From Candidatus Izimoplasma sp. HR2 (GTDB lineage: Bacteria > Bacillota_I > Bacilli_A > Izemoplasmatales > Izemoplasmataceae): a stretch of 56,232 nt of DNA. Shown here one piece after another: positions 1 to 7,982 of the stretch. Each line of letters starts with the position of its first letter. Position 1 is the first letter of the stretch. The position numbers and the translations under genes are program-made. The stretch covers positions 1 through 56,232 of the forward strand of contig JRFF01000045.1 in the NCBI GenBank assembly GCA_000753575.1, read 5' to 3'. Below the pieces are notes generated by a model that ran no database searches, was not told the origin of the DNA, and worked only from the letters and a program-made list of their open reading frames with translations.

Positions 1-77
1 ACACCTTAATTAATACTAGTCCTTTTTTTACAGTGTCCTTGACATTGGGTCCACTTTAAATTCCTTCAACTTTTCTT

Positions 78-2072
78 TTATAAAAATATACCAAATATTA
101 AATTTACAAGTAATGCTACTGAATATGCTATAACAAATGGATAAATAACACTAAATACTGTCCATTTTACTGATCCTGTTTCACTTTTAATAGTAGCTAT
201 AGTAGCAATACAAGGTACATATAAACTTGCAAATACAATATATGTTAATGCTGATAAAGTTGTAAATCCTGATGCTATATCACCAACATATAAGATATTT
301 AAACTTGAAACTACAACTTCTTTAGCCAATACTCCACTAATTAAACTTGATGTTGCCTGCCAATCTCCAAATCCTAATGGATTAAAGATTGGAGCAATAA
401 CTCCAGCTATGTTACTTAAGAAACTATCTTCAGGATTAATATTAATACCATCCATACCTATATTACTAAGTAACCATAAAATCATAGATCCTACTAATAT
501 AAACGTTCCTGCCTTTTTAACAAATCTTTTAGCTTTTTCTAATGCTTGATAAGTAATAGTACGTAATTGTGGAATTCTGTAAGGTGGTACCTCTAGTAAA
601 AATTTACTTCCACTACCTCTGAAGTATGTTAGATTAAGGAATTTAGCACTTAATAAAGTTACCATAATACCTAATAAGTATAATCCTAATATAATAAATG
701 CTGTATATTTATCAAAGAATAAAGATGCAAATATACCATAAATAGGTAGTCTTGCACTACAACTTATAAAAGGAATAGTAAGAATTGTTAAAATTCTTTC
801 TTTTTTATCCGCAATTGTTCTTGTAGCCATAATTGCTGGTACAGTACATCCGAATCCAGTAATTATTGGTACAATACTTTTACCATTAAATCCAAATTTA
901 CTTAAAAATCTATCCATAACTATAGCAACACGTGCCATATATCCTGTACCTTCAAGTACTGCGAGCATAAAGAATAAAACTATTATTTGAGGTAAAAATA
1001 CTAGTATACCCCCAATTCCACCCATTATACCATCAATTAATAGGCCGTACATAAATCCTGTTAGGCCTAAAAACTCTAAAGCTTGTCCTAAATAATAAAC
1101 TAAGTAATCATTCCATCCAATTTCGAAGTAAGTTGTTAGAAAATTACCTACACCTAAGATTTTTCCAAAACTTACTTGATAAATAGCTAACATTATCAAG
1201 AAGAAAATCGGTATACCAAACTTAGGATGTGTAATAATTCGATCTATCTTTTGATTAAAGTATTTTGAATGTTCTTTTTCTTCCACTTTAATTAAACATT
1301 CTTCAACAAGATTATTAATAAACTCTCTTCTTGTATTAAAGATAGCTCCTTTTAAGCTAAAAGCAACTTTAGCTTCAATAATTCTATCTTCTACTTCTTT
1401 AACAACTTCTCTTATTTTTTCTTCTTTTACTAAATTTAAAAACTTAAAGATTCCTTCATTACCTTCTAAAATTTGCATAGCAAGCCATTTTTTTTTGACT
1501 TGAATAACATCATATCTTAGTAAATCATGAATTCGTTGTAATCCCCATTTAATAATAGGATCATAATCTAATTCTAACGCTTTTGTTATTCTTAAATTTT
1601 GCATTTCATGAGCTATTTGTTTTTGATCTTCATTTTGTCTATCTCTAGCACTAATGCTTATCGCATTAACTTTTAATCTATCTTTTACTTTATCAATATC
1701 AATAACATACCCATTATTTCTAAGAGCATCCTTTAAATTAAATACAAGCATACTAGGAACACCTAACTCTAGCAATTGTACAGTTAAGTGTAAATTACGT
1801 CTTAAGTGAGTTGAATCAATAATATTAACAACCCCGTTATATGATTCATTCAACAGTGAATATGTAACTATTCCCTCATCTTGACTAGATGGTGAAACAT
1901 TATATGTTCCTGGTAAATCAACCAAGTTAGCACCTTCATAATGTTTTACATGATGAACTCTTTTTTCAACTGTAACACCACTATAGTTACCAACATGAAC
2001 ATGAGATTGAGTCATAAAGTTAAAAAATGTACTTTTCCCTACATTCGGATTACCGGCGAGTAAATATATCAT
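78..2072 (-). CDS. feoB: Ferrous iron transporter FeoB
   Basis: FeoB is the inner-membrane ferrous iron permease with a cytosolic GTPase domain. The N-terminus shows the G1 loop GNPNVGKS (residues 7-14), the G3 motif DLPG (52-55) and the G4 motif NLKD (112-115). Residues from about 285 onward are strongly hydrophobic, with two homologous Gate-like blocks rich in Gly and Pro and a conserved segment around GFGCTVPAIMATR. The length of 664 residues is normal for compact Bacillota FeoB. Its ATG overlaps the TGA stop of feoA by four bases (ATGA), so the two are translationally coupled. The nearby Fur-family gene is the obvious candidate regulator, but no clear operator was identified. Confidence 0.97.
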   Translation of the reverse strand: MIYLLAGNPNVGKSTFFNFMTQSHVHVGNYSGVTVEKRVHHVKHYEGANLVDLPGTYNVSPSSQDEGIVTYSLLNESYNGVVNIIDSTHLRRNLHLTVQLLELGVPSMLVFNLKDALRNNGYVIDIDKVKDRLKVNAISISARDRQNEDQKQIAHEMQNLRITKALELDYDPIIKWGLQRIHDLLRYDVIQVKKKWLAMQILEGNEGIFKFLNLVKEEKIREVVKEVEDRIIEAKVAFSLKGAIFNTRREFINNLVEECLIKVEEKEHSKYFNQKIDRIITHPKFGIPIFFLIMLAIYQVSFGKILGVGNFLTTYFEIGWNDYLVYYLGQALEFLGLTGFMYGLLIDGIMGGIGGILVFLPQIIVLFFMLAVLEGTGYMARVAIVMDRFLSKFGFNGKSIVPIITGFGCTVPAIMATRTIADKKERILTILTIPFISCSARLPIYGIFASLFFDKYTAFIILGLYLLGIMVTLLSAKFLNLTYFRGSGSKFLLEVPPYRIPQLRTITYQALEKAKRFVKKAGTFILVGSMILWLLSNIGMDGININPEDSFLSNIAGVIAPIFNPLGFGDWQATSSLISGVLAKEVVVSSLNILYVGDIASGFTTLSALTYIVFASLYVPCIATIATIKSETGSVKWTVFSVIYPFVIAYSVALLVNLIFGIFL

Positions 2073-2293
2073 TTTTTCACCTCAATTTTTTCTGCGTCTT
2101 CTTTTCTTAAACAAATTTCAATATCATCAACTTCGATAATATATAATCTATTAGAAGATAATTTATTTAACATCACTACAGTTGCGCTTTCATATATCCC
2201 TAAATCCATTAATCTTTTAGTAAATGATTTATCTATATTACTAAGAGAAATAATTTTAGCTACTTCTTTCCTATCTAAATCAGTTATATTCAT
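2069..2293 (-). CDS. feoA: FeoA-domain ferrous iron transport accessory protein
   Basis: A 74-residue SH3-like FeoA protein that partners with FeoB in Fe2+ uptake. The core RLMDLGIYESATVVML matches the family pattern of a (K/R)L..(L/M)G...G block, followed by the IIEVDDIEICLRKEDAEKI beta-strand end. The start is placed at the inner ATG (2293) because AGGAGTG lies seven bases upstream; the GTG nine bases further out is part of that ribosome site. The upstream sequence holds a TATAAT-like box and, beyond it, the fur terminator. A half match to a PerR/Fur-type box (TTATAAT) is present near 2311-2317, too weak to call. Confidence 0.92.
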   Translation of the reverse strand: MNITDLDRKEVAKIISLSNIDKSFTKRLMDLGIYESATVVMLNKLSSNRLYIIEVDDIEICLRKEDAEKIEVKK

Positions 2294-2328
2294 AATTATC
2301 ACTCCTATATTGAATTATAAAGTAAACA

Positions 2329-2360
2329 AAAAAAAATTACAACAAATTCGTAATTTTTTT
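2329..2360 (-). terminator. Terminator after fur
   Basis: AAAATTAC (2333-2340) pairs with GTAATTTT (2350-2357) around a nine-base loop. In the minus direction it is followed by a run of T. It separates fur from feoAB. Confidence 0.55.
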
Positions 2361-2392
2361 AAATAGTCTTACAAAGTGGAAATAATTATTAA

Positions 2393-2875
2393 TTATCTAC
2401 CTTGTCCTAACGCCTTAATGAAGCACGCATTATCTTTTTTACATGTATCTTTTTCATAATGATCACAAACACCTTCAACTACTAATTGCAACTTAGTAAT
2501 TGTGAAGTTCTTAAATGTATCTTGACTTTTAATCAAGTCAAAAATCTTAGAATCATTAAGTTCTATAATATTATTATTTACCTTACAAGTAACATGGATG
2601 TGTGAGTCAGCACTATGACTTTTTTCATCAATTGTTAAATCATAATGTTTTTTTCCATTAATAAAAATTTGAGCTACTATTTTATGCTCAATTAGAAAAT
2701 CAATATTATTATAAACTGTCCCTAAGTTATTATATCCCCTTTTACGAAGCTCAGTATAAATATCTTGGATAGTTAAATGATTTCCCTCTAGCACATCAAT
2801 AATTGCTCTTCTTTGTTTCGTTATTCTGATATTTTGTTTTCTTAATTCAGAAAATATTTTTTCTCTTTCGTCCAT
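2393..2875 (-). CDS. Fur-family metal-dependent repressor (Fur/PerR/Zur type)
   Basis: A 160-residue winged-helix regulator of the ferric uptake family. The DNA-binding part is RITKQRRAIIDVLEGN followed by LGTVYNNIDFLIEH, the Fur recognition helix pattern. The dimerisation domain has the metal motif HSADSHIHVTC. The start at 2875 is chosen from AGGTGATAAT directly upstream of ATG; the longer frame adds 16 unlikely residues. Oddly, the usual CxxC structural-zinc pair after the His-rich motif is only CKVN, while a C-terminal Cys cluster (C..H...DTC....AC) remains. Its place upstream of feoAB suggests iron control, but peroxide or zinc sensing cannot be excluded. Confidence 0.9.
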   Translation of the reverse strand: MDEREKIFSELRKQNIRITKQRRAIIDVLEGNHLTIQDIYTELRKRGYNNLGTVYNNIDFLIEHKIVAQIFINGKKHYDLTIDEKSHSADSHIHVTCKVNNNIIELNDSKIFDLIKSQDTFKNFTITKLQLVVEGVCDHYEKDTCKKDNACFIKALGQGR

Positions 2876-3022
2876 ATTATCACCTACAACTATATTAACA
2901 TTTTTATAAATAAAAGAAAACAAAAATACTCTTATATATCATTCTTTTTTACAAATAACAGCGTTTTTTATATAAACGTCTAATTAATCTAAGCCATTTC
3001 ATCTCCTATATTATAAATAGAC

Positions 3023-3058
3023 AAAAAAAGAAAAACTTTAGTAATTAAGTTTTTCTTT
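3023..3058 (-). terminator. Terminator after coaD, overlapping its stop
   Basis: AAAGAAAAACTT (3027-3038) and AAGTTTTTCTTT (3047-3058) are perfect complements with an eight-base loop. The coaD stop lies in the loop. A T-run follows in the minus direction. Confidence 0.8.
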
Positions 3059-3520
3059 TATTATTTTCTCTATAAAGTCTGGTACAAAAGGTCCTAATTC
3101 ACCTTTAAATAAAGCAATTTCTTTTACTGTAGTACTTGATAAAAATGAGTACTTATTATCAGTCATAAAGAATACGCTATCAATCTCTTTTTCTATTACA
3201 CGGTTAGTATGAGTTAATTGAAACTCATATTCAAAGTCAGTCATAGCTCTTAATCCCCTAATTAAATGAGTTGCACCTAATTGTTTTGTTGCTTTAACTG
3301 AAAGTTCATTAGATATAACAACTTCTATTTTATCAATACATGGCTTAAGTGCTTCTTTAACCATCTCTACTCTCTCTTCTGGAGTAAACATAGTTTTCTT
3401 ACTAGGATTAATACTAATTAAGATAATTAATCTATCAAAAACTTTTAAAGCTCTTTTAGCTATATCCATATGACCGTAAGTTATCGGATCAAAACTACCC
3501 GGGTATACTGCAACTTTCAT
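3038..3520 (-). CDS. coaD: Phosphopantetheine adenylyltransferase
   Basis: CoaD adds AMP to 4'-phosphopantetheine to form dephospho-CoA, the penultimate step of coenzyme A synthesis. The N-terminal YPGSFDPITYGHMDIAKRA contains the T/HxGH nucleotidyltransferase motif (TYGH here), and the C-terminal half shows the LSSTTVKEIA motif typical of the family. The length of 160 residues is standard. It starts one base after the rsmD stop, the common rsmD-coaD pairing in Bacillota. Confidence 0.97.
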   Translation of the reverse strand: MKVAVYPGSFDPITYGHMDIAKRALKVFDRLIILISINPSKKTMFTPEERVEMVKEALKPCIDKIEVVISNELSVKATKQLGATHLIRGLRAMTDFEYEFQLTHTNRVIEKEIDSVFFMTDNKYSFLSSTTVKEIALFKGELGPFVPDFIEKIIKEKLNY

Positions 3521-3521
3521 A

Positions 3522-4067
3522 TTATATTCCCCATTTCATAAATGATATTTTTGTAATTCCTGAAATCTTCTTTTTATACTCTATTATATCATTATTACTT
3601 TCTTTTATAGAAGTCTTTTTACTATACAAACAAATAACTATTCCATTTTTGCTTAATAACTTCCTTTTACTAATTATTGAAATCATCTCATCTATCTCTT
3701 CTAACTTATATGGAGGATCTAAAAATATTAAGTCAAATTTTTCATTTGTATTATTAAGATAATCAATATACAATGAATGAATTATTTCTGATTTATTTTG
3801 AATCTTAAGAGTAAGAATATTATCAGTAATTACATTAATCGCAGTTTTTGAGTTATCTACAAAAACAGCTTTGTCTACTCCTCTACTAATAGCTTCTATT
3901 CCTAAAGACCCACTACCAGCAAATAAATCTAAAATAGATAACCCTTCAAAATAAGGACCAATACTATTAAATATTTGTTCTTTAACTTTATCTTTAGTAG
4001 ATCTTGTATTATCACTATCTACCTCTTTTAATATTCTTGATCTATGCATTCCAGCTATAACTCTCAT
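3522..4067 (-). CDS. rsmD: 16S rRNA (guanine966-N2)-methyltransferase RsmD
   Basis: A 181-residue SAM-dependent methyltransferase that modifies G966 of 16S rRNA. It shows the family opening MRVIAG and the R.T.D.VKEQIFN block, the SAM-binding LDLFAGSGSLGIEAISRG and the catalytic LDPPY motif. A GGAGGTG ribosome site precedes the ATG. It forms an operon with coaD immediately downstream. Confidence 0.95.
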   Translation of the reverse strand: MRVIAGMHRSRILKEVDSDNTRSTKDKVKEQIFNSIGPYFEGLSILDLFAGSGSLGIEAISRGVDKAVFVDNSKTAINVITDNILTLKIQNKSEIIHSLYIDYLNNTNEKFDLIFLDPPYKLEEIDEMISIISKRKLLSKNGIVICLYSKKTSIKESNNDIIEYKKKISGITKISFMKWGI

Positions 4068-4088
4068 GTATTCACCTCCAAAAAGGAT

Positions 4089-4113
4089 AAAAAGGCCTTC
4101 TTAGGCCTTTTTT
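4089..4113 (-). terminator. Terminator after the M42 peptidase gene
   Basis: AAAAAGGCC (4089-4097) and GGCCTTTTT (4104-4112) form a strong hairpin with a six-base loop, with T-rich flanks on both strands. It lies five bases past the M42 peptidase stop. Confidence 0.8.
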
Positions 4114-4117
4114 ATAT

Positions 4118-5173
4118 TTATTGATATGTAATTTTATTTACTGTTTCTCTATCTAGTGATTCAATTAATAAAGTAACAATTTTCACCATTGCATCATAAT
4201 CATCTTGATGAACAATTGAAGTGTGTGAATGTAAATATCTTACTGGTAAACAGAAAGATATTGAAGGTGCACCAATATGAGACATATGAATAGCTCCACC
4301 ATCAGTTCCACCACGTTCTAAGAATGTTAATTGGTAAGGAATATTTTCTTTTTCGCATAATCCTACAACATAATCACGAAGGCCTTTATGACCAATCATA
4401 GAACTATCTTTAAACATAATTCCTACACCTTTACCAAGAACTGTATTTTTATTTCCACCAGGGAAATCAAAAGCAATTGTTGTGTCTAATGCTATTCCGA
4501 TATCTGGTTGAATTTTATGTGAACTTGTTTTAGCTCCACGAAGTCCAACTTCTTCTTGAACAGTTCCAACCCCGAAATAGATATTATCATGTTTTTTATC
4601 TTGAATATTTTGTAATACTTCGATAGCTGCAGCGCAACCTACGCGGTTATCCCAAGCTTTTCCAAGTAAATACTTCTTATTACTCATTTCAATAGCTTCA
4701 ATGTAAGGAGTAATCATATCACCAGGTTTAATACCTAGTTTTTCTGCTTCTTCTTTATTTTCAACACCTAAATCTAAATACATTTTATCCATCTCTACTG
4801 GCTTAGCTCTTTCTTCAGGAGTTAAGATGTGTGGAGCTTTAGCCCCTATAACCGCTCTTATCTCTTTATTATCACAAGTAGTGATTACCAGTTGTTGTGA
4901 AAGCATTACTTGGCTCCACCAACCACCAGCTGGAGTAAACTTAACATATCCTTCTTTAGTAATTGTAGTTACCATAAATCCAACTTCATCCATATGACCT
5001 GCTACCATAATTCTAGGTCCATTAGGATTTCCTACTTTTTTAGCAATGATACTTCCTAAGTTATCAAAACTAACTTCAGAAATATCTTTCATTTTTTCAT
5101 TCATGTACTGTCTTACTTGTCTTTCGTTACCAGGAATACCATTTAACATTGACATTTCTTTTAACATACCCAT
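4118..5173 (-). CDS. M42 family glutamyl/deblocking aminopeptidase
   Basis: A cytosolic di-metal aminopeptidase of the M42 (FrvX/YsdC/PepA-like) family, 351 residues. Metal and catalytic residues are recognisable: GHMDEVGFM (His and Asp), AWDNRVGCA (bridging Asp), VQEEVGLRG (catalytic Glu and metal Glu), LDTTIAFDF (Asp) and a C-terminal His in RYLHSHTSIVHQDD. The start at 5173 is set by AGGAGGAACAAA just upstream; the longer frame adds 24 residues without a ribosome site. A second, divergent M42 member is encoded at 26194-27216. Confidence 0.93.
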   Translation of the reverse strand: MGMLKEMSMLNGIPGNERQVRQYMNEKMKDISEVSFDNLGSIIAKKVGNPNGPRIMVAGHMDEVGFMVTTITKEGYVKFTPAGGWWSQVMLSQQLVITTCDNKEIRAVIGAKAPHILTPEERAKPVEMDKMYLDLGVENKEEAEKLGIKPGDMITPYIEAIEMSNKKYLLGKAWDNRVGCAAAIEVLQNIQDKKHDNIYFGVGTVQEEVGLRGAKTSSHKIQPDIGIALDTTIAFDFPGGNKNTVLGKGVGIMFKDSSMIGHKGLRDYVVGLCEKENIPYQLTFLERGGTDGGAIHMSHIGAPSISFCLPVRYLHSHTSIVHQDDYDAMVKIVTLLIESLDRETVNKITYQ

Positions 5174-5227
5174 TTTGTTCCTCCTAAAGTGTTGAATTAT
5201 ATTATGATTATAACATATTATTAATTT

Positions 5228-5266
5228 AAAAAACCTCCAAAGCAATATCTATTGATTTTGGAGGTT
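5228..5266 (-). terminator. Terminator after the marR-type gene
   Basis: AACCTCCAAA (5232-5241) and TTTGGAGGTT (5257-5266) form a ten-pair stem, followed by T residues in the minus direction. Confidence 0.75.
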
Positions 5267-5271
5267 AATAT

Positions 5272-5706
5272 TTAAAAGTCTTCGTCTATTTTTGCTACTT
5301 GATTAGCAATAAAACGATCTAAGATAGATAAGAAGTTTTCTGCTTCTGTATCTGAAATACCATCAATCAAATCGCTTATACAAGCTCTTTCTATAACTGA
5401 TACTTCCGTACAAAGTCTTTCGCTTCCTTCACTAACAAAGATATTTTGAATTCTTTTATCTTTTTCATTTTTTACTCTATAAATATAGTTATCTCTCTCA
5501 AGTCTAGCTAATACACCAGATAATGTTGCTTTATCTGTATCCATTTGCATTAAGATTTCTTTAGCTGTAATCCCAGGTTCTTGATTAGCAACTCTTAAAA
5601 CCATTAGTTGAGAATAAGTTATGTTTAGTCTTTCTAAATGCTTTGACATCAAACGTTTATAAAGCATACTACTCTTATTTAATTTGTAACACATTTCTTT
5701 TACCAT
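5272..5706 (-). CDS. MarR-family transcriptional regulator
   Basis: A 144-residue winged-helix regulator. The helix-turn-helix is in ITAKEILMQMDTDKATLSGVLARLERDNYIYR, followed by the wing KNEKDKRIQNIFVSEGS, a clear MarR pattern. The start is the inner ATG at 5706, seven bases after GGAGGT; the outer candidate is a TTG inside the ribosome site. The gene is divergent from the rhodanese gene at 5813, with a shared AT-rich 106-base region that includes GTATA and TATAC half sites (5730-5748). It may control itself and the rhodanese gene. The ligand is unknown. Confidence 0.92.
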   Translation of the reverse strand: MVKEMCYKLNKSSMLYKRLMSKHLERLNITYSQLMVLRVANQEPGITAKEILMQMDTDKATLSGVLARLERDNYIYRVKNEKDKRIQNIFVSEGSERLCTEVSVIERACISDLIDGISDTEAENFLSILDRFIANQVAKIDEDF

Positions 5707-5762
5707 GTAGATAACCTCCAATATAATTAGTATACAAAATAATTATACATAATATATGAAAA

Positions 5763-5789
5763 TTGTCAAAAGATATTATATAATATAAT
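5763..5789 (+). promoter_or_regulatory. Putative promoter of the rhodanese gene
   Basis: TTGTCA (5763-5768) and TATAAT (5784-5789) are separated by 15 bases, slightly short of the ideal 17. They sit in the divergent marR-rhodanese spacer. Confidence 0.45.
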
Positions 5790-5812
5790 AAGAAACAAAT
5801 GAGGTGAATCTT

Positions 5813-6136
5813 ATGATAAATTTAAATGATGGATTAAAACATATAAATGCAAAATCAATACAAAGTCTTATGAAAGAGAAAGACATTGTCATCATTGATA
5901 TTAGAGAACAGTTTGAAATTGACATTACTAGTGTTCCTGGAACAGTAAATATTCCAATGCAAGTAGTATTAAATAACTTTAAAGATATATTAAGAAAAGA
6001 TCAAGAGTATTATATACTATGTCATACTGGTCAACGAAGTTACTACCTTACAAGTGTTTTAGCACAATATGGATATAACGTTATAAATGCATATGGTGGG
6101 ATAACTTTAATGAACGAGTTCTATGTTCATTATTAA
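5813..6136 (+). CDS. Single-domain rhodanese-like sulfurtransferase
   Basis: A 107-residue single rhodanese domain. IIDIREQFEIDITSVPGTVNIPM is the standard N-terminal half. The active-site loop is CHTGQRS with the persulfide-carrying cysteine at residue 70, and YGGI closes the domain. The function is cytosolic sulfur transfer, with unknown acceptor. The start is the ATG at 5813 after GAGGTGAATCTT; the GTG at 5804 belongs to the ribosome site. It is one of few plus-strand genes here and is divergent from the MarR gene, suggesting control by it. Confidence 0.9.
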   Translation: MINLNDGLKHINAKSIQSLMKEKDIVIIDIREQFEIDITSVPGTVNIPMQVVLNNFKDILRKDQEYYILCHTGQRSYYLTSVLAQYGYNVINAYGGITLMNEFYVHY

Positions 6137-6202
6137 TCGTAATTTTTACAATAGGTCAATTTATAGAGTATGTTGTGAAAAACTTTTCAAATAATATTTT
6201 AT

Positions 6203-6233
6203 ATAAAAAAAGCCAATTAAATTGGCTTTTTAT
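6203..6233. terminator. Bidirectional terminator between convergent genes
   Basis: AAAAAGCCAA and TTGGCTTTTT form a hairpin between the rhodanese gene (plus) and the membrane gene at 6244 (minus), with T-runs on both strands. Confidence 0.8.
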
Positions 6234-6243
6234 TTTGTAATTA

Positions 6244-6903
6244 TTAACTAACTATTTGATCTTGTTCAGGTTCAACTTCATCCATAATTGGAACAACTTT
6301 TTCCTTCACAGGAACATCCGCTACATCATCAGATGCAGGCATAGTTAATGTTTTTTGACGACGATAAGCATTATATCCATTATATCCATCATATCCTAAA
6401 TATCCACCACTTGCGATGCTTAATACAAGTATAATATGAATTAATATAGCAAGATCAAATGCTGTTTCATAAAATAATATTGTTCCTACTACGATTGCTA
6501 ATATGTGGAATATAAATAATGGTAAATCGCTTTTTTCGTAATGAGATCCAACACTATAGAAATGAACAACACCACGAAGAAGTAAATAACTTCCCAGGAA
6601 GTAACCAAATAAATGACTATCTCCAAATCCTTCTGCTAGTACTAATGGAATTAATATAAGTGCAAGTCCAAGAGCAAAATCAATTGTAATTTCAATAATG
6701 TTAATTGTTTTTATTAAATCACTTTTTTGTGTTCTAACAAAAGGTACTAATCTAACAATACTAAACATAACAATTGCAAATCCTATAAATATACTAACAA
6801 TGTCTTCACCATCCGGCGAGATTTCCAAAAATATTGCAAGCCCTAAAATAAGCGCTGCACCTGTAACTTTTAATAACCATCCATAATTCTTAATAGCTTT
6901 CAT
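6244..6903 (-). CDS. Hypothetical multi-pass membrane protein (DUF308/HdeD-like)
   Basis: A 219-residue protein with about six hydrophobic segments in paired short repeats (residues 10-165), then a cytoplasmic tail. The tail has a GYDGYNGYNAYRRQK tyrosine/glycine-rich stretch and an acidic end. The paired-helix layout resembles DUF308 (HdeD-like) proteins, but this is a layout judgement and no specific function can be given. A GGAGGATTATTT ribosome site precedes the ATG. It is followed by the gene at 6933 on the same strand upstream, 29 bases away, so the two are probably cotranscribed. Confidence 0.75.
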   Translation of the reverse strand: MKAIKNYGWLLKVTGAALILGLAIFLEISPDGEDIVSIFIGFAIVMFSIVRLVPFVRTQKSDLIKTINIIEITIDFALGLALILIPLVLAEGFGDSHLFGYFLGSYLLLRGVVHFYSVGSHYEKSDLPLFIFHILAIVVGTILFYETAFDLAILIHIILVLSIASGGYLGYDGYNGYNAYRRQKTLTMPASDDVADVPVKEKVVPIMDEVEPEQDQIVS

Positions 6904-6932
6904 AAATAATCCTCCTTCTAATAATTCATATA

Positions 6933-7670
6933 TTAATTTCTTTTATTTTTAAGAAAAGTAATTCCTAAATAAGTAAGTACAAACCAAACAATTGTAACTA
7001 ATTCTATCCAAATTAAGTATAAAGGTATTCCTCCAAAGTTATTAATTATTGGAAACTTATTTGCTTTATTAGGATCTAAGAATAAAAACATAAAATCAGT
7101 TCCCATAAAATAGTTAAATACCAACATAAACTTAGCAGCAACTTGTGCCATTATATATGCATATATAGTTTCTCTTTTACTCGGATAAAATCCATGAACC
7201 GCCATAAAGTATAACGGTGTTAAGATAAGTATACCATGAGCAAGCATATATTGATAATATCGATAATAGTTTGAATCATATCCAATTATTGGTACAAACA
7301 AACTAAGAAGTCCTCCAGCAACTCCTGTAAATAAAACAAATGTATAAATTGTTCTATTCTTAGTAAAAATCAAGATAATTGCTAAAAACATACTAATACT
7401 ACATAACTGAAAAGGTAGTATTAATGTATCATATCCATAAATTGCATATCTTAAGAGATAGTGGCTTAAGTAAAGAATTATAAAAGCTAACCCAATACTA
7501 ATTCTAAGACGTTTATCTAATAGTTTATTATTTTTAAAAATATCTTTATATTTAAAAAGAAAATATATTAGCGCAAATAGCACAAATATTGGAAAGAGCC
7601 ATTCAAAAGTATTTAAGTCATGATAGACCCCTGTTCTATAGTGACTTGTATATGTAAAAAAATCTGCCAA
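6933..7670 (-). CDS. YwaF/TIGR02206-type integral membrane protein
   Basis: About 245 residues with seven predicted membrane segments. Family hallmarks are a hydrophobic N-terminal helix after a conserved FEWLFP, the ILPFQLCSISM segment, a central GGLLSLFVP and LAHGILILTPLYFMAVHGF. This matches the YwaF family of uncharacterised Bacillota membrane proteins. The start is probably the TTG at 7670, six bases after GGGGTG; the GTG at 7679 lies within that ribosome site, so it is the less likely start. Transcription from the 6S RNA promoter could read toward it, but a terminator-like end intervenes. Confidence 0.8.
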   Translation of the reverse strand: MADFFTYTSHYRTGVYHDLNTFEWLFPIFVLFALIYFLFKYKDIFKNNKLLDKRLRISIGLAFIILYLSHYLLRYAIYGYDTLILPFQLCSISMFLAIILIFTKNRTIYTFVLFTGVAGGLLSLFVPIIGYDSNYYRYYQYMLAHGILILTPLYFMAVHGFYPSKRETIYAYIMAQVAAKFMLVFNYFMGTDFMFLFLDPNKANKFPIINNFGGIPLYLIWIELVTIVWFVLTYLGITFLKNKRN

Positions 7671-7727
7671 AGTAATCACCCCGTTACTAATTTTACCATT
7701 ATTTCATTTTTTATAATAATGATAAAA

Positions 7728-7906
7728 TAAAAATATCCTAAATGTTTGGAAACCACTCATTGCAGAACCTCTGTTCTACCACAGTGGTGGCCTCTTGTTT
7801 ATATCGTAGGTTTCCTCAAGAAACAAGGCACAACACATAATATAAACCTTGGCCCCTTTTAAAATAAGTTGGGGTCGCGGGTGAGTGATTTCCAATCATC
7901 TAGGAT
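7728..7906 (-). ncRNA. ssrS: Probable 6S RNA
   Basis: The 300-base gap here holds no ORF but a self-complementary transcript of about 179 bases. Its ends pair over some 24 positions: ATCCTA (7906-7901) with TAGGAT (7740-7735), TTGGAAA with TTTCCAA, and CACTCA with TGAGTG. A central bubble follows, with small hairpins on each side (CCCC/GGGG and AGAAC/GTTCT). An apical stem closes it with GGCC (7851-7854 with 7789-7792) and GTTTATAT/ATATAAAC. A long rod with a central bubble is the 6S RNA architecture, which mimics an open promoter and sequesters RNA polymerase. A sigma-A promoter lies exactly upstream and a T-tract follows the closing stem. SRP RNA, tmRNA and RNase P signature motifs are absent. 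Confidence 0.62.
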
Positions 7907-7912
7907 ACATTA

Positions 7913-7941
7913 ATTATATACTTGGAATATTTAAAAGTCAA
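7913..7941 (-). promoter_or_regulatory. Sigma-A promoter of the 6S-like RNA
   Basis: On the minus strand TTGACT (7941-7936), a 17-base spacer and TATAAT (7918-7913). The first base of the paired RNA lies seven bases downstream, at about 7906. Confidence 0.8.
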
Positions 7942-7954
7942 ACCATTAACAAAT

Positions 7955-7982
7955 AACAAAAGAGGACAGTTAGTCCTCTTTT
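7955..7982 (-). terminator. Terminator overlapping the end of the O-antigen-ligase-like gene
   Basis: AAAAGAGGAC (7958-7967) and GTCCTCTTTT (7973-7982) form a ten-pair stem whose loop contains the stop codon. Confidence 0.8.

Noticed and set aside
7728-7906. Signal recognition particle RNA, tmRNA or RNase P RNA for the structured transcript
   Set aside because: The SRP tetraloop/bulge motif, a tRNA-like end or P-RNA core motifs were not found, and the length suits none of the latter two.
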